DNA of 64,000 nt from Rhabditophanes sp. KR3021 (Eukaryota > Nematoda > Chromadorea > Rhabditida > Alloionematidae): assembly GCA_963281155.1 (NCBI GenBank), contig CAUJLY010000005.1, positions 1,364,001-1,428,000 on the forward strand, given 5' to 3'. The translations under genes were made by a program, and so were the position numbers. Numbering within the stretch: the first letter of the stretch is position 1; the number at the start of each line of letters is the position of its first letter. This document shows, piece after piece, positions 47,478 through 58,531 of the stretch. Under the pieces are notes generated by a model, which did no database searches, was not told the origin of the DNA, and worked only from the letters and a program-made list of their open reading frames with translations.

Positions 47478-50400
47478 CTAACACAATGTACTCTCTTCCC
47501 ACAACTTCAATTCTCTTCTCAAAACCTTTCCGCTGGGTGTCCTTGGAATTTCATTAACAAACTGAATACCACCCTTTATATGTTTATAAGGACTAAGTAT
47601 TTTATGGACCCAATTAAGTATATCCTTTCCTTTAACCTTTTCATACCCTTCCTTTAACACAACAAAAGCTTTCGGAACCTCACCGCATCTATCACATCCA
47701 ATGCCGATTACGCCACAATCAAATACAGCTTCATGTTTCTTTAGTTTGTCCTCAATTTCATCTGGAGTAACTTGGAGCCCATGCACTTTGATCAAGTCTT
47801 TGATTCTTCCCTAGTATGAGACAATAATATTAATAAATCAATTTGTTATACAATACTTTGTATTTTTTAAGTTTGAATGTGGAGCCCAATCAATTTATTT
47901 ATATAATATATTTAAAGTTGTTGATATGCGTACCAACGTTCTTTATGGCTTTGTACATTTACAAATTCGAATTTTAGCTATTTGCGTGGCATAATTAGTA
48001 TCAATTTTAACGTAATTAATCATAATTTTTATTAATCTTAAATATCGCCTCACCTGAGTGTTATTAATCTAAAATGGGTAAAGACAAGACGCTAATCAAA
48101 CTTAAGAGAACTATTGCTGACGTTTCTGAAGAAGTCAATGGGAGTCTGTCTCAATTGTTAAAGAGCAGCAGTTTGGATGCAGATAAAGCAACAAAAACTT
48201 GCAACGGTAAGAAAAGTCTAACCTTTGGAAGAAGTGAAAGAGATGTTGTTACTGATAAGTTTAAAAACATATTATTATATCCTATTTGTTTTAGGAGAAG
48301 TCAAAACAGAATCAACGCTTATTCAGCTACATTCTAGATAGAAATCCTGATCATATAGATCTCACAAACGCTTACGATATCTTTTTGAAAAATGTAGATG
48401 AAAATAATTGTGCCAACAGTTTAAAGGAATTAGGAAAAGGAAATCGTCCAATAACTCTTACTGGAATAACTGTAATCAGGATGATGGTTGTTGTTGCTAA
48501 AAATGAAGAAGTGCTATACTGGAAACAAAAGTGAAGGAAGCATTCTTAGCTAAGAAGAAAGTTGGGGAGCAACTTGAAGGTCAGTACTTAGTTTATGGAA
48601 ACCGAAACATTAGTGAGACATTAATTGGCAATAAGAAAATTGTGTGAATTGTCATTTTCGCCACAAGTCACCGGAATGATTACTGGCTATAATAAAATAT
48701 CCAAGGTGTGGAAGTTCTTCAGATCTATTATTGGTCACAATACACATATAAAAGAAGAGATTGTAATAATTTAGTAGATGATTCAAAACAGTTCAATATC
48801 GACAATGATGCTGCTAATATTAAGAACCAATTATACCAATTGACTGGAGGTGGAAAGGAAAAGAATGTGACGTGTATTTGATGCTTAATCCATTTGTTGT
48901 TGGATCTGAAGGAACCTTTGAAAAGAAAGGGGATGTTATGGCTTACATTCACGAAACCGTCAACTTTAATAGTAGAATAAGTACACATCGATATGGCGAC
49001 AACTTTGCAAATAGATGAAGCTACGTTTCGAGCAAGAAGAAAAATTCTTCCATCGTTTGGCAAATACAGGAGGAAGTTACGTATTATCAAGAAGACCTAT
49101 CCTTTAAAAATGACCGCCGAGAATATGGAAACCACCTTGATACTTGCCAGTCTTATGGATCCTGAGAAAAATAGAGAAGTTGCTGAACTTATTTTAAATG
49201 ATTTGGCTAGTTGTACCCCTTTGAATATGTTTTAAAATATTAAATAAAATTACAGTGACATAATAAAAACCGTCTTTATCAACGTAGACGATATCTCCTG
49301 TATGCAACCATCCTTTATAATCAAGAGCTTCGCCAGTTGCTTCGTCATCATTTAAGTATCCATTCATCAAGGCATCTGATTTCAGCCATAACTCTCCAGT
49401 CATATTGGGCTCGAAGATTTCCACAGCCATGTCTGCATCTACTATTTTAGCCTCGAATCCTGGCAATAATTTCCCCACACTGCCTAGCTTTTTTTCGTAG
49501 CATTTGCCTTCAACGTTTCCAAGAGGCGTAATATGAGAAAGTACGCACAACTCAGTCATTCCGTAACCTTGTAATAAATTTTCTAGCTTTGGAAAAGTCT
49601 TCAGGAATTCTTCAGACATTCCCTTGCCTAAGGGGGCACTTCCAACCAAAGCTGTTTTAACAGAAGAAACATCATACTTCTGTATCATTTCTCTATTCTT
49701 GCAAAGAAAATTGATAATCGAAGGAATGACATTAATCGTATCAATCTAGGAAAAAACAGTCAATACTTTAATTAGCACGAAAACTTACTCTATACTTCTC
49801 AATAATCTCCAAAGCCAATCCAGTATTAAACTGCTCCAACACAATAGAGTGATGCCCCTCCAACAAGCAATAACAAAGCGGCCAAAAACCACTAACATGA
49901 TAAAAAGGCAGCATCGCCAATGTTGCTCGTTTGCTTGATCCGCTTATCTTGTCGAATAAAGCTGATTTTAAGACAGATGTTACGCAATTAAAATTACGGT
50001 GGGATAGCCTGACGCATTTGGGGTTTCCGGTGGTTCCACTAGAGAAGGGAGTTATCAAATCGTCTGAGATGGAAGTATTAATGTTAGGTAAAATTTCTTG
50101 CAATTCTTTGACATTTTTGGTTTTCCAGAGACTGAAGAGTGAGTCGTAATCATCTCCGATTTGACTTTCTTTTTTGTCTTGGACTATTATTTTCATTTCA
50201 TCCACTAATTCAGCTACTTTGTCGTAGTTGGAAGTGTGGCAGATGATGCAACGTGCTTTGGTTAATTCAAAGGCATACCGAATGTCATCTGTTGAACTAG
50301 ATGGATTCATTCCTGAAATTGTGGCTCCTATCAGACTTGCTCCAAGAAAGGCTTCTACGTATTCGATTGAGTTATTCAAAAATACCAGCACAATATCCCC

Positions 50401-50580
50401 CTTTTTAACACCAATTTGATTGAATAAAGCTGCTCCCAATTGGTAAGCTTTCTTTCTCAAGACATTGAAAGTAGTAGAACGTTTGGTTATGTAATTGGTG
50501 ATAGCCAAAGCTTCTCCGTGATGCTCAGCAGCTTCCAAAAGTTGAAGATGGAATGGTTTCAATGAATATGAAATAAACAT
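47478..50580 (-). CDS. Acyl-CoA synthetase / 4-coumarate-CoA-ligase-like AMP-binding enzyme
   Basis: Three exons, 49789-50580, 49254-49745 and 47478-47810; 538 residues, normal for the family. It activates a carboxylic acid as acyl-AMP and transfers it to CoA. Motifs: P-loop-like SSGTTGNPK at about 180, YGMTELC in exon 2, GWLHTGDIVYVDKDGFYYV then GRIKDLIKVHGLQV formed exactly across intron 2, and the C-terminal catalytic Lys in RTPSGKVLRREL. The end, ESTLC, is not a canonical peroxisomal PTS1 (SKL), unlike many nematode relatives. Intron 2 is 1443 bp, far longer than intron 1 (43 bp), because it contains an unrelated degenerate gene copy on the plus strand. The substrate cannot be told. Confidence 0.93.
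47974..48070 (+). repeat. leader of repeated element, copy A
   Basis: About 97 bp directly upstream of the copy-A start codon that match the minus-strand leader at 52310-52412 (copy B). Exact shared words in the same order: AACGTAATTAAT (48009-48020), AATATCGCCTCA (48041-48052) and TTATTAATCT (48061-48070), with spacings that differ by only a few bases. Probably the promoter or 5' UTR of a repeated element. Confidence 0.75.
48074..49235 (+). pseudogene. degenerate gene of unknown family (copy A), antisense inside the acyl-CoA ligase intron
   Basis: Starting at ATG 48074, protein-like open stretches follow one another on the plus strand but in changing frames: about 48074-48207, 48295-48534, 48511-48645, 48639-48773, 48749-48880, 48870-49016 and 48993-49235. 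A good GTAAG donor (48208) and TTTTAG acceptor (ending 48294) separate the first two, though their phases no longer match. Each stretch is charged and compact in composition, unlike intron DNA. The last ends EVAELILNDLASCTPLNMF, 17 bp from the host splice donor. At least five frame changes in 1.2 kb mean it is broken. The start (KRTIADVSEEVNGSLSQLL) is related to copy B at 52.3 kb. I do not recognise the family; a transposon gene or an integrated foreign gene are both possible. Confidence 0.6.
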
Positions 50581-50866
50581 ACTTAGATTGGCGAAATATA
50601 AATTTTACTATGTAACTCTCTTTAAGTATCTTGCTTTTTCTTAATTCGACCTAATTAAAACATCATTATTCTTTTTTTAATTTGAGTCAATTAAGACATA
50701 AAAGCTTCTTTCCCATATTTAAATGCCGTCTTTAAAAGTAGCTATATTTTCTTATTAAAACACAACCCCAAATTGGTCCCATTTACGTTGCTTAGCAACC
50801 AACATTGATACTTTCCATGTTATTTCTATTCAATTCGACTATATTCACTTTTCTCACTAAAATAAA

Positions 50867-52980
50867 ATGTCTTATCGAGATCTTCGAGGTTAGTTAAATT
50901 AGCATAAATTAAATAAATATCTCTTTAGATGCCACTGAAATATTACGAGCATTAGGATTCAGTCGAATAGTTTCGATTGATAATTTTAGAGCACCAAATT
51001 TTCAATTAATTGGTGAGATATTGGAATGGATGGTTGGCAAATTCGATGGCGAGATTAGAGTTAAGTCTAATTTGGAGCATGAATCGGATAGAGTTATTTT
51101 TATTAAGCAGTGTGTGTTGATTTTGTTGACTAAGGCTAGGATTAAGTGCAACCCGAGGAATTTGTATAAGGCGGATGGAAATGCAGTGAAGGAGTTGATG
51201 CCTGCTTTAAGGGTTTTGTATTCTCCCGTTAGAAATGTGGCCAGTGATCCGGAGGAAATTGCAAAGATTACGGATTTGAGGTCGACCATGATTCAGAATA
51301 AGCAAGAAGTTAGGAAATGCAATCAGTTGGCTGTGGAGATTCCCCAGACTGGAGCTGAGTTGTTTGAATTGTTGAATAAGGAAAATGATTTGAGGAAGCA
51401 GAGGTCGTTTGTTTTATCGCAATCGCTCAATTTGTCGCAAGCTGATAGAGTTATCAAGAAGTTGACTTCAAAAAATGAAAAGGAACATGATGAGTTATCA
51501 CTCAAGTTATCTAACATCAGCACAGATGAAGCTAGTTTGGATCAAAAAATTGAAAAAAGAACTAGGGAATATGAACAACTTCAAAAAAGATTAGCGAAAT
51601 TACAATCATTCCGCCCACAATACATTGAAGAATATGAAAAACTCGAAGAAAAGGTTTCGTCTCTCGTTGATGGTTTTAGCTAATTTTTTCGTTTTAGGTA
51701 ATTTATACTCGAAAATTGGCACAAAACAAGTTAAATTTTTCATTAATCAAAATCACAAATATCAACTTATTTTTTGCAGTAACAAGTTTCTTGAAAAACT
51801 TCTCTTTATTCTTAAAAGCGAAGCCCCATTTGAGAAAAAAGTTGAAGGAACATTTGTAACTATTATCCTTCTTTGTGTGTTAAAAGACTCCCCAACATAT
51901 CGTTTGACATGTTTCGAATCTTCCAATTTATATTCATCGCAAGGAGCGTAGCAACCAAAAATAAGTACACTTTACATCTTTTGTCTTTCTATTAGTATTG
52001 AGTTGATCCAGGTGTGTCTTGATTTATTCAGCTTCAACAAATGTTTCGTCCTAAGTACCTACAAAATCAATCAACTTTTTAGGGACGTCTATTCGTTTGC
52101 AATACCACTTTCATAAAGTACATGAGTCCAATATTCTCCAACACGTTTCTTAAAAGAAAGACTTTCACATCGGCATGACTTCTTTTGATCTCAACAGCTT
52201 CAATACTGGCACCACATTGAAATCCCTGTAATAGCTTGTTAGCATAGTCCTCCGAAACTGAAACGATCTTTCTTTTAGCTGCGCTGCTTATTTTCTCCTC
52301 GATTAATTCAGATTAATAAAACACCAACTGAGGCGATATTAGGCATAGAAATTGATAAGAATAATTAATTACGTTTAATTTGGTCTTAACTTACACGTAA
52401 ATAGCTTGCAGCTAACATTCAAATTTCTAAGTACAAATCGTAACGAACTGTGCAGCCTCCTTAAATGTGATACTAAATATTACTACATATAAATAACTTC
52501 CCGCAGCTAAATACAAATTAATAAAAAAGCTGATATTGACCTAATTAAAATGTTTAAGTTAAAAGGCTTGTATGGCGACTATGTTGTAAAGTTCAGAACA
52601 CTTAGTTACTTACAAGAACAAGTTTGGGAAATCGAAAGAAATGATAGGGATAGACATTTAGATGCTGAGAAGAATATGCGCTTAGCTGTGGAAAGAATGA
52701 AACTCGAAAATGCAAATCCTCCGTAAGCTAAATACTTTTTAGTTATTTATTTTTAATTTCTAGAATTGATGTCAATGCAACAGAAATAGGTAGAAAGATG
52801 GGTAGAACCATATTTGGAAATATTCTTGGAGCAGGTCTTTCAGACGATGATAGTGATGACGTATCTGTGGGGTCAATTTCCAAAAATTCTAAGGAAGAGC
52901 GTGATATGTATTCTGAAACAGACGATTACCCTCAACTCCCACCAAAACAACCATCGTCAGGTTCAGAAAATGATTTTTAA
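50867..52980 (+). CDS. CLUAP1: Clusterin-associated protein 1 / IFT38 (DYF-3)
   Basis: Four exons: 50867-50888, 50929-51653, 52559-52722, 52764-52980; 375 residues (human 413). It is an IFT-B subunit needed to build cilia, in nematodes in sensory neurons. The N-terminal calponin-homology-like domain starts MSYRDLRDATEILRALGF and includes DNFRAPNF and KADGNAVKEL. A long coiled coil follows (about 120-290). The intron-2 junction gives EYEKLEEK then LKGLYGDYVVKFRTLSYLEQ, the same spacing as in vertebrate CLUAP1. The acidic tail ends GSENDF, also conserved. Intron 2 is 905 bp, while the other two are about 40 bp, because it carries copy B of a repeated element and a plus-strand frame. Donor GTTTCG and acceptor TGTTTAAG of that intron are weak. 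Confidence 0.93.
51778..51951 (+). pseudogene. plus-strand coding-like fragment in CLUAP1 intron 2
   Basis: After a TTTTTTGCAG acceptor-like site (to 51779), 57 codons are open to a stop at 51949-51951, reading NKFLEKLLFILKSEAPFEKK and ending NLYSSQGA. The composition is protein-like. It faces copy B, about 130 bp away on the other strand. It may be a second gene of the same inserted element or an unrelated fragment; no family recognised. It does not fit as a CLUAP1 exon, because the coiled coil is continuous without it. Confidence 0.35.
52079..52309 (-). pseudogene. gene fragment of repeated element, copy B
   Basis: A 76-codon frame on the minus strand, open from 52309 to a TAA at 52079-52081, inside CLUAP1 intron 2 and antisense to it. 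There is no ATG at the 5' end, where copy A has one. Residues 12-30 read KRKIVSVSEDYANKLLQGF and align with copy A KRTIADVSEEVNGSLSQLL (8 of 19 identical) at the same distance from the shared leader. It continues with charged, helical sequence (EAVEIKRSHADVKVFLLRNV). The rest of the gene seen in copy A is not recognisable here. Function unknown. Confidence 0.55.
52310..52412 (-). repeat. leader of repeated element, copy B
   Basis: Minus-strand counterpart of the copy-A leader. The shared words lie at 52364-52375, 52329-52340 and 52310-52319 in plus coordinates. It is located in CLUAP1 intron 2. Confidence 0.75.
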
Positions 52981-53199
52981 AACACACAAAAAAGAAACAT
53001 ATTTAAAAATGATCTGGAATTTCATTATTTACATATTGTACATATTTTTCAAGCAAACTGCATTAAATGATCAAATTTAAAAGGCGTCGTTTCAAAGTTT
53101 ATTATTATAATATAACACAAACACACAATATAATCTATATAAAGAGCATCAAAACTTAACATATAGTATGTATAATATATCTCTATTTAACCCACTTTC

Positions 53200-54768
53200 T
53201 CACAACTTTAGACTTCTTTCGATCGCTTCATCGATATTGTCGAAGGCATCACGTCCCCAATACTCGGGTTTGCCGGATTCCCAGGTAGCACGATGTTCTT
53301 CGGAGGTTAGGCATCTTGGTTGGTATTGAGAGGGGATGTGTTGTTGGACGGATTGGTGGTAGAGATCTTTCCAAGCTCCCAAATGTTCTCCTTTGTTTGA
53401 AGGTTCGCATTTCCATGGTTTAGATTGGCCGAGGAAATGGACGATCTTCACGTCTTTCCCGAATTTTTTGTAGGCGGCTTTGTAGGTGTAGATGGAGCCG
53501 GAAGTCATGTTGTAGGTGAAGGGAAGTCTGTGGAATTTGGTTGAGGATGGTCCGTTGAAGTAATCGTTCAGGAGACCTTCAAAAGGTTGTTAATAATTAA
53601 TGATATATTAGGAATATAAAATTGATCTTGTGTTTGTTAAGGGCAAATCTCATTACTATCTTGTATTATATGCCCTTCTCTGTAATAAACAGTTGCCACT
53701 TGTCCCTCTCCTTTGCATGTAAGCAAGGGGCAGTCAATCTATGTTCTGTTGGGCATTCAAAAAAGATTCACTTTAATTTTTATCTCTTGAACACTTTAAA
53801 CAAGCAATTTTCTATTGCGGTGTCTCTGGTCCTTTCAAAACAACATTTAGAAAACATCAAGGGGATACTCGCCGTATTTTCTCAAGAATCATACCTTTCA
53901 ATGCAAAGAAACCAAAGTGATGGATCTTTTGCACGGAAAAAGACAATTGGTAGCTATGCATCCTGACGACTTACTAGCAACGAAGCTTTAGTCCATGAAT
54001 AGGCTCTCATACTGGATCTACAAGATACTTTAACAAACATCGAGTTATCAGGGCAGTCTAATGGTGGCATGTTTCTAAAACATCCGACTATTGTCAAGAG
54101 AATCTGAGAGATTATTCTTGAGAAAATACATTTGTCTAAGGTCATACCACTTAATTATTTTTTTGTCTATTTTACTATTTTTACACTTTTCAAATAAATG
54201 CTTTGATTTTTGATTGTTTCCTTGGATTACTAAAATGAAATAAAATTATATGGAGTCATTAAAAGAAAGCTTGCCCTTGGTCGCCGCCGTCGAAAGATCC
54301 GTTTGATAAAGCAAACTTCAATAGAGATTGATAAGTTTGTTGGGAAGGTTTGAAGACAAAGACTCCCGAATTGAAGCAATCCGGCCACCCAATATCGGAA
54401 GCAGCACTGAATTCAGGTTTCTCAAAAAGTTCATCAGCGTTTTGAAGGACTAGTGTGTCGGCATCCAAGAAAACAGCCTTCTCATATTGAGTCAACCTCC
54501 AACAATGCAATTTGGTGAAAGTAATCCCCAAGTCCGGTCTCTCGATCAAAGCGAGGTTGACAGTGTCATTACTATCTAGCACATTAACTACTGAAACTTC
54601 GTTGAATACTCTCCCTAATTGGTGTTTAATAGGAGCTGAAACTTGTTCGGTGATCAAAATATGAAGATCAAACTGAGTCTGAACCTTCTTCAGTGATTCT
54701 CCCAGAACCAAAGCACCAATAGCATACTCATCATTAGTAGCTAAAGTAACCCAAGCACCTTTAGTCAT
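53200..54768 (-). CDS. Glycogenin (self-glucosylating glycogen primer)
   Basis: Two exons, 54276-54768 and 53200-53576; 289 residues. Glycogenin adds glucose to its own Tyr from UDP-glucose to start glycogen. The GT8 DXD motif is D102-A-D104 in FLDADTLVL. Substrate-loop blocks are present: [12 protein letters not shown] and [14 protein letters not shown] at 193-196 supplies Tyr196, the counterpart of human Tyr195, and VVHFLG-like [11 protein letters not shown] follows. The end, [20 protein letters not shown], is the conserved C-terminal motif, and the linker is short. The junction DQ-G-LLN needs exon 1 to end CAAG, but the next bases are GGCAAGC, not GT. One G fewer would make a classic GC donor (CAAG/GCAAGC). 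The 699-bp intron is long. A TTACTTTCAG acceptor (54786-54797) precedes the ATG by about 17 bp. Confidence 0.92.
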
Positions 54769-56112
54769 CTTGTCGTTTAAATGATCTGAAAGTAAATAAA
54801 AATAAGTTCTAACATATAAACGAGGAGGTTAGTCAAAAATGCAAAGTCAAAAACAAAAATATTATCTATGAAACTATCCCACCATCAACAATAGGTGCTC
54901 TAAAAAGTAAATTGGTGTGTATCCTAAAGTAAATTAGTAATAAATATTGTGTATACTACATATAATATGATGAAAGTCATATACCTAACAACCCCTAAAA
55001 TCAAAGTAATGAAAATGTTGTAATGATCAGGGTAAAAAACACAGCGTAGTGAAAAGTAGCAAGAGAGAACGATTATATAAAAGAGGAGATGAAAAAGTAC
55101 AATATAAAAAAGAGGCATATATTGGACGTGCCGATTGACATTTATTGCTGGGGGAGATGTGTTGGGGAGAGAGAGTGGCGATAAAAGTAGAAACAATCAT
55201 TCAAAAGTTGTTGAATAATAATAATTAGATTAAGGGACGGGAGCAAGCTGTAAAATTAATGACATTTGGAAGTTAAAGTAAGTGTAATTGTATTGGATGT
55301 GATGGAATCTACAATTTAGGTACAACAAATGTATGTCTTTAAAGCATCCTTGCTCAAAGGAGCAAAATACATCAATAAAAATTGATTTAAAAATGGCCAT
55401 GTCAGCTTAAAAAAGAGATGATGCAGCATGTATTTTCGCTATTTTTTGTTGATGACAAAATAGTATACAATTTTGATAAAAGTCGGTGTGCACTCCCTAT
55501 CACCACCCCTTTCAATGTTCTAACTTTTTTGGTGGTTAAAAAATTACTTTAACTAGATTTTCTTCATTTGTTTCTTATTCCACAATTCTTCGGTTGGTTT
55601 CTGACATTATCTTTTTGCAATCTACACGAACGCACTTAAATATTTTATTCTTTTAATTAGCGATATGTCTTTTGGTATTTACACTCACGTTTGCTTAATC
55701 CTTTTAACCAGCAAAATCAAAACTTTTCTTCTTCTTTATTTAGCTAACCATTCATGCCAACATTAGTTTAATCTTTGGTCTTGTAAAGGTTACTTTCTGT
55801 TTTTAGCCAAAAACAGTGAATCTATAGACCATAGTGTTCACCAAAAATATAGGTCAGTCAGGGGTTCTTTTTACTCATCATATTTACTTTTTATACTACC
55901 AAAACATATGATACCCAAAAGAAGGCGTTTTCGTGGTGAGTCATTAACTCGTAGACTCTTCTTTTAATCTTGCCATTCAGTCTTTTTATGAACAATCGTG
56001 TGCATCTCTACCTCTTTTTATCTCAATTCATGAATGTTGGATGGTGTTGAGTTTTTTAAATGCTCATCACCGGGTAACATTTATGCAATTGTGGTAAGAA
56101 AATTACCATTTA
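54769..56112. other. intergenic region between glycogenin and carboxypeptidase
   Basis: About 1.3 kb, AT-rich, no supported gene. A 90-codon frame at 54924-55196 is hydrophobic and low in complexity, probably chance. It contains the glycogenin promoter and the carboxypeptidase 3' flank. Confidence 0.55.
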
Positions 56113-57717
56113 TTAATACGGATAAGGAGTACTATAATCAAGGTTGTTAACAAAATTGTAAATCAATTGCAAAGCTTCGCGTGGTTTTTCAACGGCTGAA
56201 GCAGCAAAATGGCCAGCTCCTCTGATGGTTGCAAAGTCGAAGTCTTTGTATTTTGTGATAAAGCCAGCTGTCGGGGGTAAGTTGACAGCCATATTCCATA
56301 TAGTTGCAGGTTGGACCAAGCCACGATCAAGATTGGCCAAGAACTGCTTGTTCATGTTAACCTTTAATGAGATTTATTTATTTTTGTCATCATCCACTTA
56401 CATTGCAAACAGAATCAACATCTCCGTTAAAGAACAGGGTTTTAATCTTTGCATCCAAAGCATAGATTACAAAACTGGACATAGTATCATATTGAGTAAT
56501 GTAATTGTTTCCTACATCCTGCGAACATCCAGTATACTTTTGGACTAATGTTGGAACATTAATGGCTTGTCTTACTTCGGGTTTGTTTAGCCAGAGGACA
56601 TCATCGTCATGGTGAGAGCAGGGTGGTGGAACAGCACCAGTCAGATCCACGTTTAGATTCAATTTTTTGGATAGATGTCTGAGGTGGGCTAGGCGATGGG
56701 AATGGGGGTAGGCTACGGCTCTTGAAGCAGGATCTTTACCATCGAGGTAGCAGGAAAAGTAAAGGAAGTAGGGGTCGAGACCAGTGTAAAAGTTTGCTAG
56801 ATTAAGTGTTGTTGATTCATTGTAGCAACGAGCGGACGGATCATTTGATAAAGAATATTGATAAAAATCACAATCCTCCCCTGCTTTGAAGCAACATTTC
56901 TTGACGGCGTTTCGGTAATATCTGAAATTATTATTTTCGTTATCATCTTTGTCGTTACATTATCTTACGTTTCATCAATAAAAGCATGATTGTATGAAAA
57001 TTGTATGATTGAATTGTACAATAATTTATCGTCTAAACATCCATTACCAATAGCCATTCCTTTGAAGTTGGCGAAGTTTGCTTTATCGTCAATTAATCTT
57101 GTTGACAACATGGGTGTATAGTAGCCACTGTAAGTTGTTTAAAAGCAATCGTATGTATTGCTACTAACCTGTATGATTCTCCTGCAATATAAAAATCAAC
57201 TGATTTTAATTCAGGAAACTTAACGTTAAAAAAGTACTTTAAAGCTTGATAATTTTGATCGGCAACTTCGTCATCTGAATAAGTGTAATTTTTATCTGTT
57301 GCAAATGAATAGCCGACTCCAGCTGGACCGTCGATGAAAAGCATATTTGCAAATTTATTCCATGAGTACGGATTCAAAGATACGGTTTTGCCATAATTAG
57401 ACACACGATACGGCCCCATTTCAGTTAGTAAAGCTTGGAGCGATGAACATCCTGGTCCGCCTAAAATTGATTTAAGTTAATTCAATAAATGCCCTATTAC
57501 CATTCATATACAAAATCAAAGGATCCGTAGCAGAGGAATTTTGCGACATAGTCAACCAATAATACAACTGCTTCATTGGCAAAGCTTGCAAATACCCCGC
57601 ATACTGATCAAAATTAGGAACAAAATCCAAATTAGGTAAATTCAAAATTTTATCTGCATAAACAGCACATTCTGATTTATAAAGTAAAGCTGCTAACAGC
57701 AACAAAAGTAATTTCAT
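56113..57717 (-). CDS. Serine carboxypeptidase (S10, cathepsin A-like), secreted or lysosomal
   Basis: Five exons: 57501-57717, 57169-57460, 56969-57127, 56402-56921, 56113-56361; 478 residues with all phases matching. The S10 family removes C-terminal residues at acid pH. Signal peptide MKLLLLLLAALLYKSECAVY. The oxyanion-hole block is NGGPGCSSLQALLTEMGPY. The catalytic triad is complete: Ser168 in GESYSGYYTP (formed across intron 2), Asp392 in NGDVDSVCN, His447 in GAGHFAAS. Further family blocks are FIDGPAGVGYSF and AIGNGCLDD. Several Cys in exon 4 fit the disulfides of cathepsin A. Introns are 41-48 bp. It looks fully functional. Nematodes have many paralogues, so a specific name is not given. 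Confidence 0.95.
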
Positions 57718-58531
57718 CTTTATATTAATGCAATAAACTACTTTTAATTAGCTTCCTTTTAATTGAATTGATAAGGATTGGATCTTTTGCATCATTCTAT
57801 CTGATTAGATGATGTAAGGACGTTATCAAATAATTAATTAATATTAGAATATATTCTTGAGTGCAAACTTTAGTTTGATCAAATATTTGTATCAATTGCC
57901 AATCAAATAAACAATGATGCGACGTTCAAAACTTATCTCAAAACAAGTCTCGCCAAAACAACGTCCCACCAAAACAACAGGTTTAAGCCACAATAAAATC
58001 CTCCTACATAGCTATTTATTTTGCAAACATCCCAAACTATCTCTTAATCTATTAGAACCATTCAAATATTACATACCTACCAACACACAAATTTTGTCAA
58101 TTCATAACTAAATATCTTTACCATCCACATCATATATCCACCACCACCGCCAACTGACCTTCCCTTAACTAAGTACAATTCTCCCTAATCAAAAAAGACA
58201 CTAAAGATGCATATAACTTCAAAAAATTATCATTATAGCTACCCATCACTGGTCATGATATCCCCCTCACTCTAAAAAGGTTAGGTTAACTTGAATCGGG
58301 TGTGATTGCAGAGTATATAAGAAGAAGGAGAATGACTACAAACACGTATGCATTTATACCTTTGACTGAACATGACACATTTTGAAGGTCATTTTGTGAT
58401 CAAATTCACCCTTTTATTAATATAGATTTTATTTGATGTCTGGGTGTTGATTATTTGTTGCAAGTCGAAAATTGTATATTAAGTTTTTTTATTTATAGGT
58501 TCTTTAACCGTTACCAATTAATAATATAGAA
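57718..58531. other. divergent promoter region, carboxypeptidase and membrane-protein gene
   Basis: About 810 bp between divergent genes. TATATAAG at 58314-58321 is a good TATA box on the plus strand. A TTTTTATTTATAG acceptor ends at 58499, 32 bp before the plus-strand ATG, so the membrane-protein gene may have a noncoding first exon or a trans-spliced leader. A frame at 57914-58111 is probably chance. Confidence 0.5.

Noticed and set aside
54924..55196. 90-codon hydrophobic minus-strand frame
   Set aside because: Low-complexity Leu/Ile/Tyr-rich frame in AT-rich intergenic DNA with no splice or start context.
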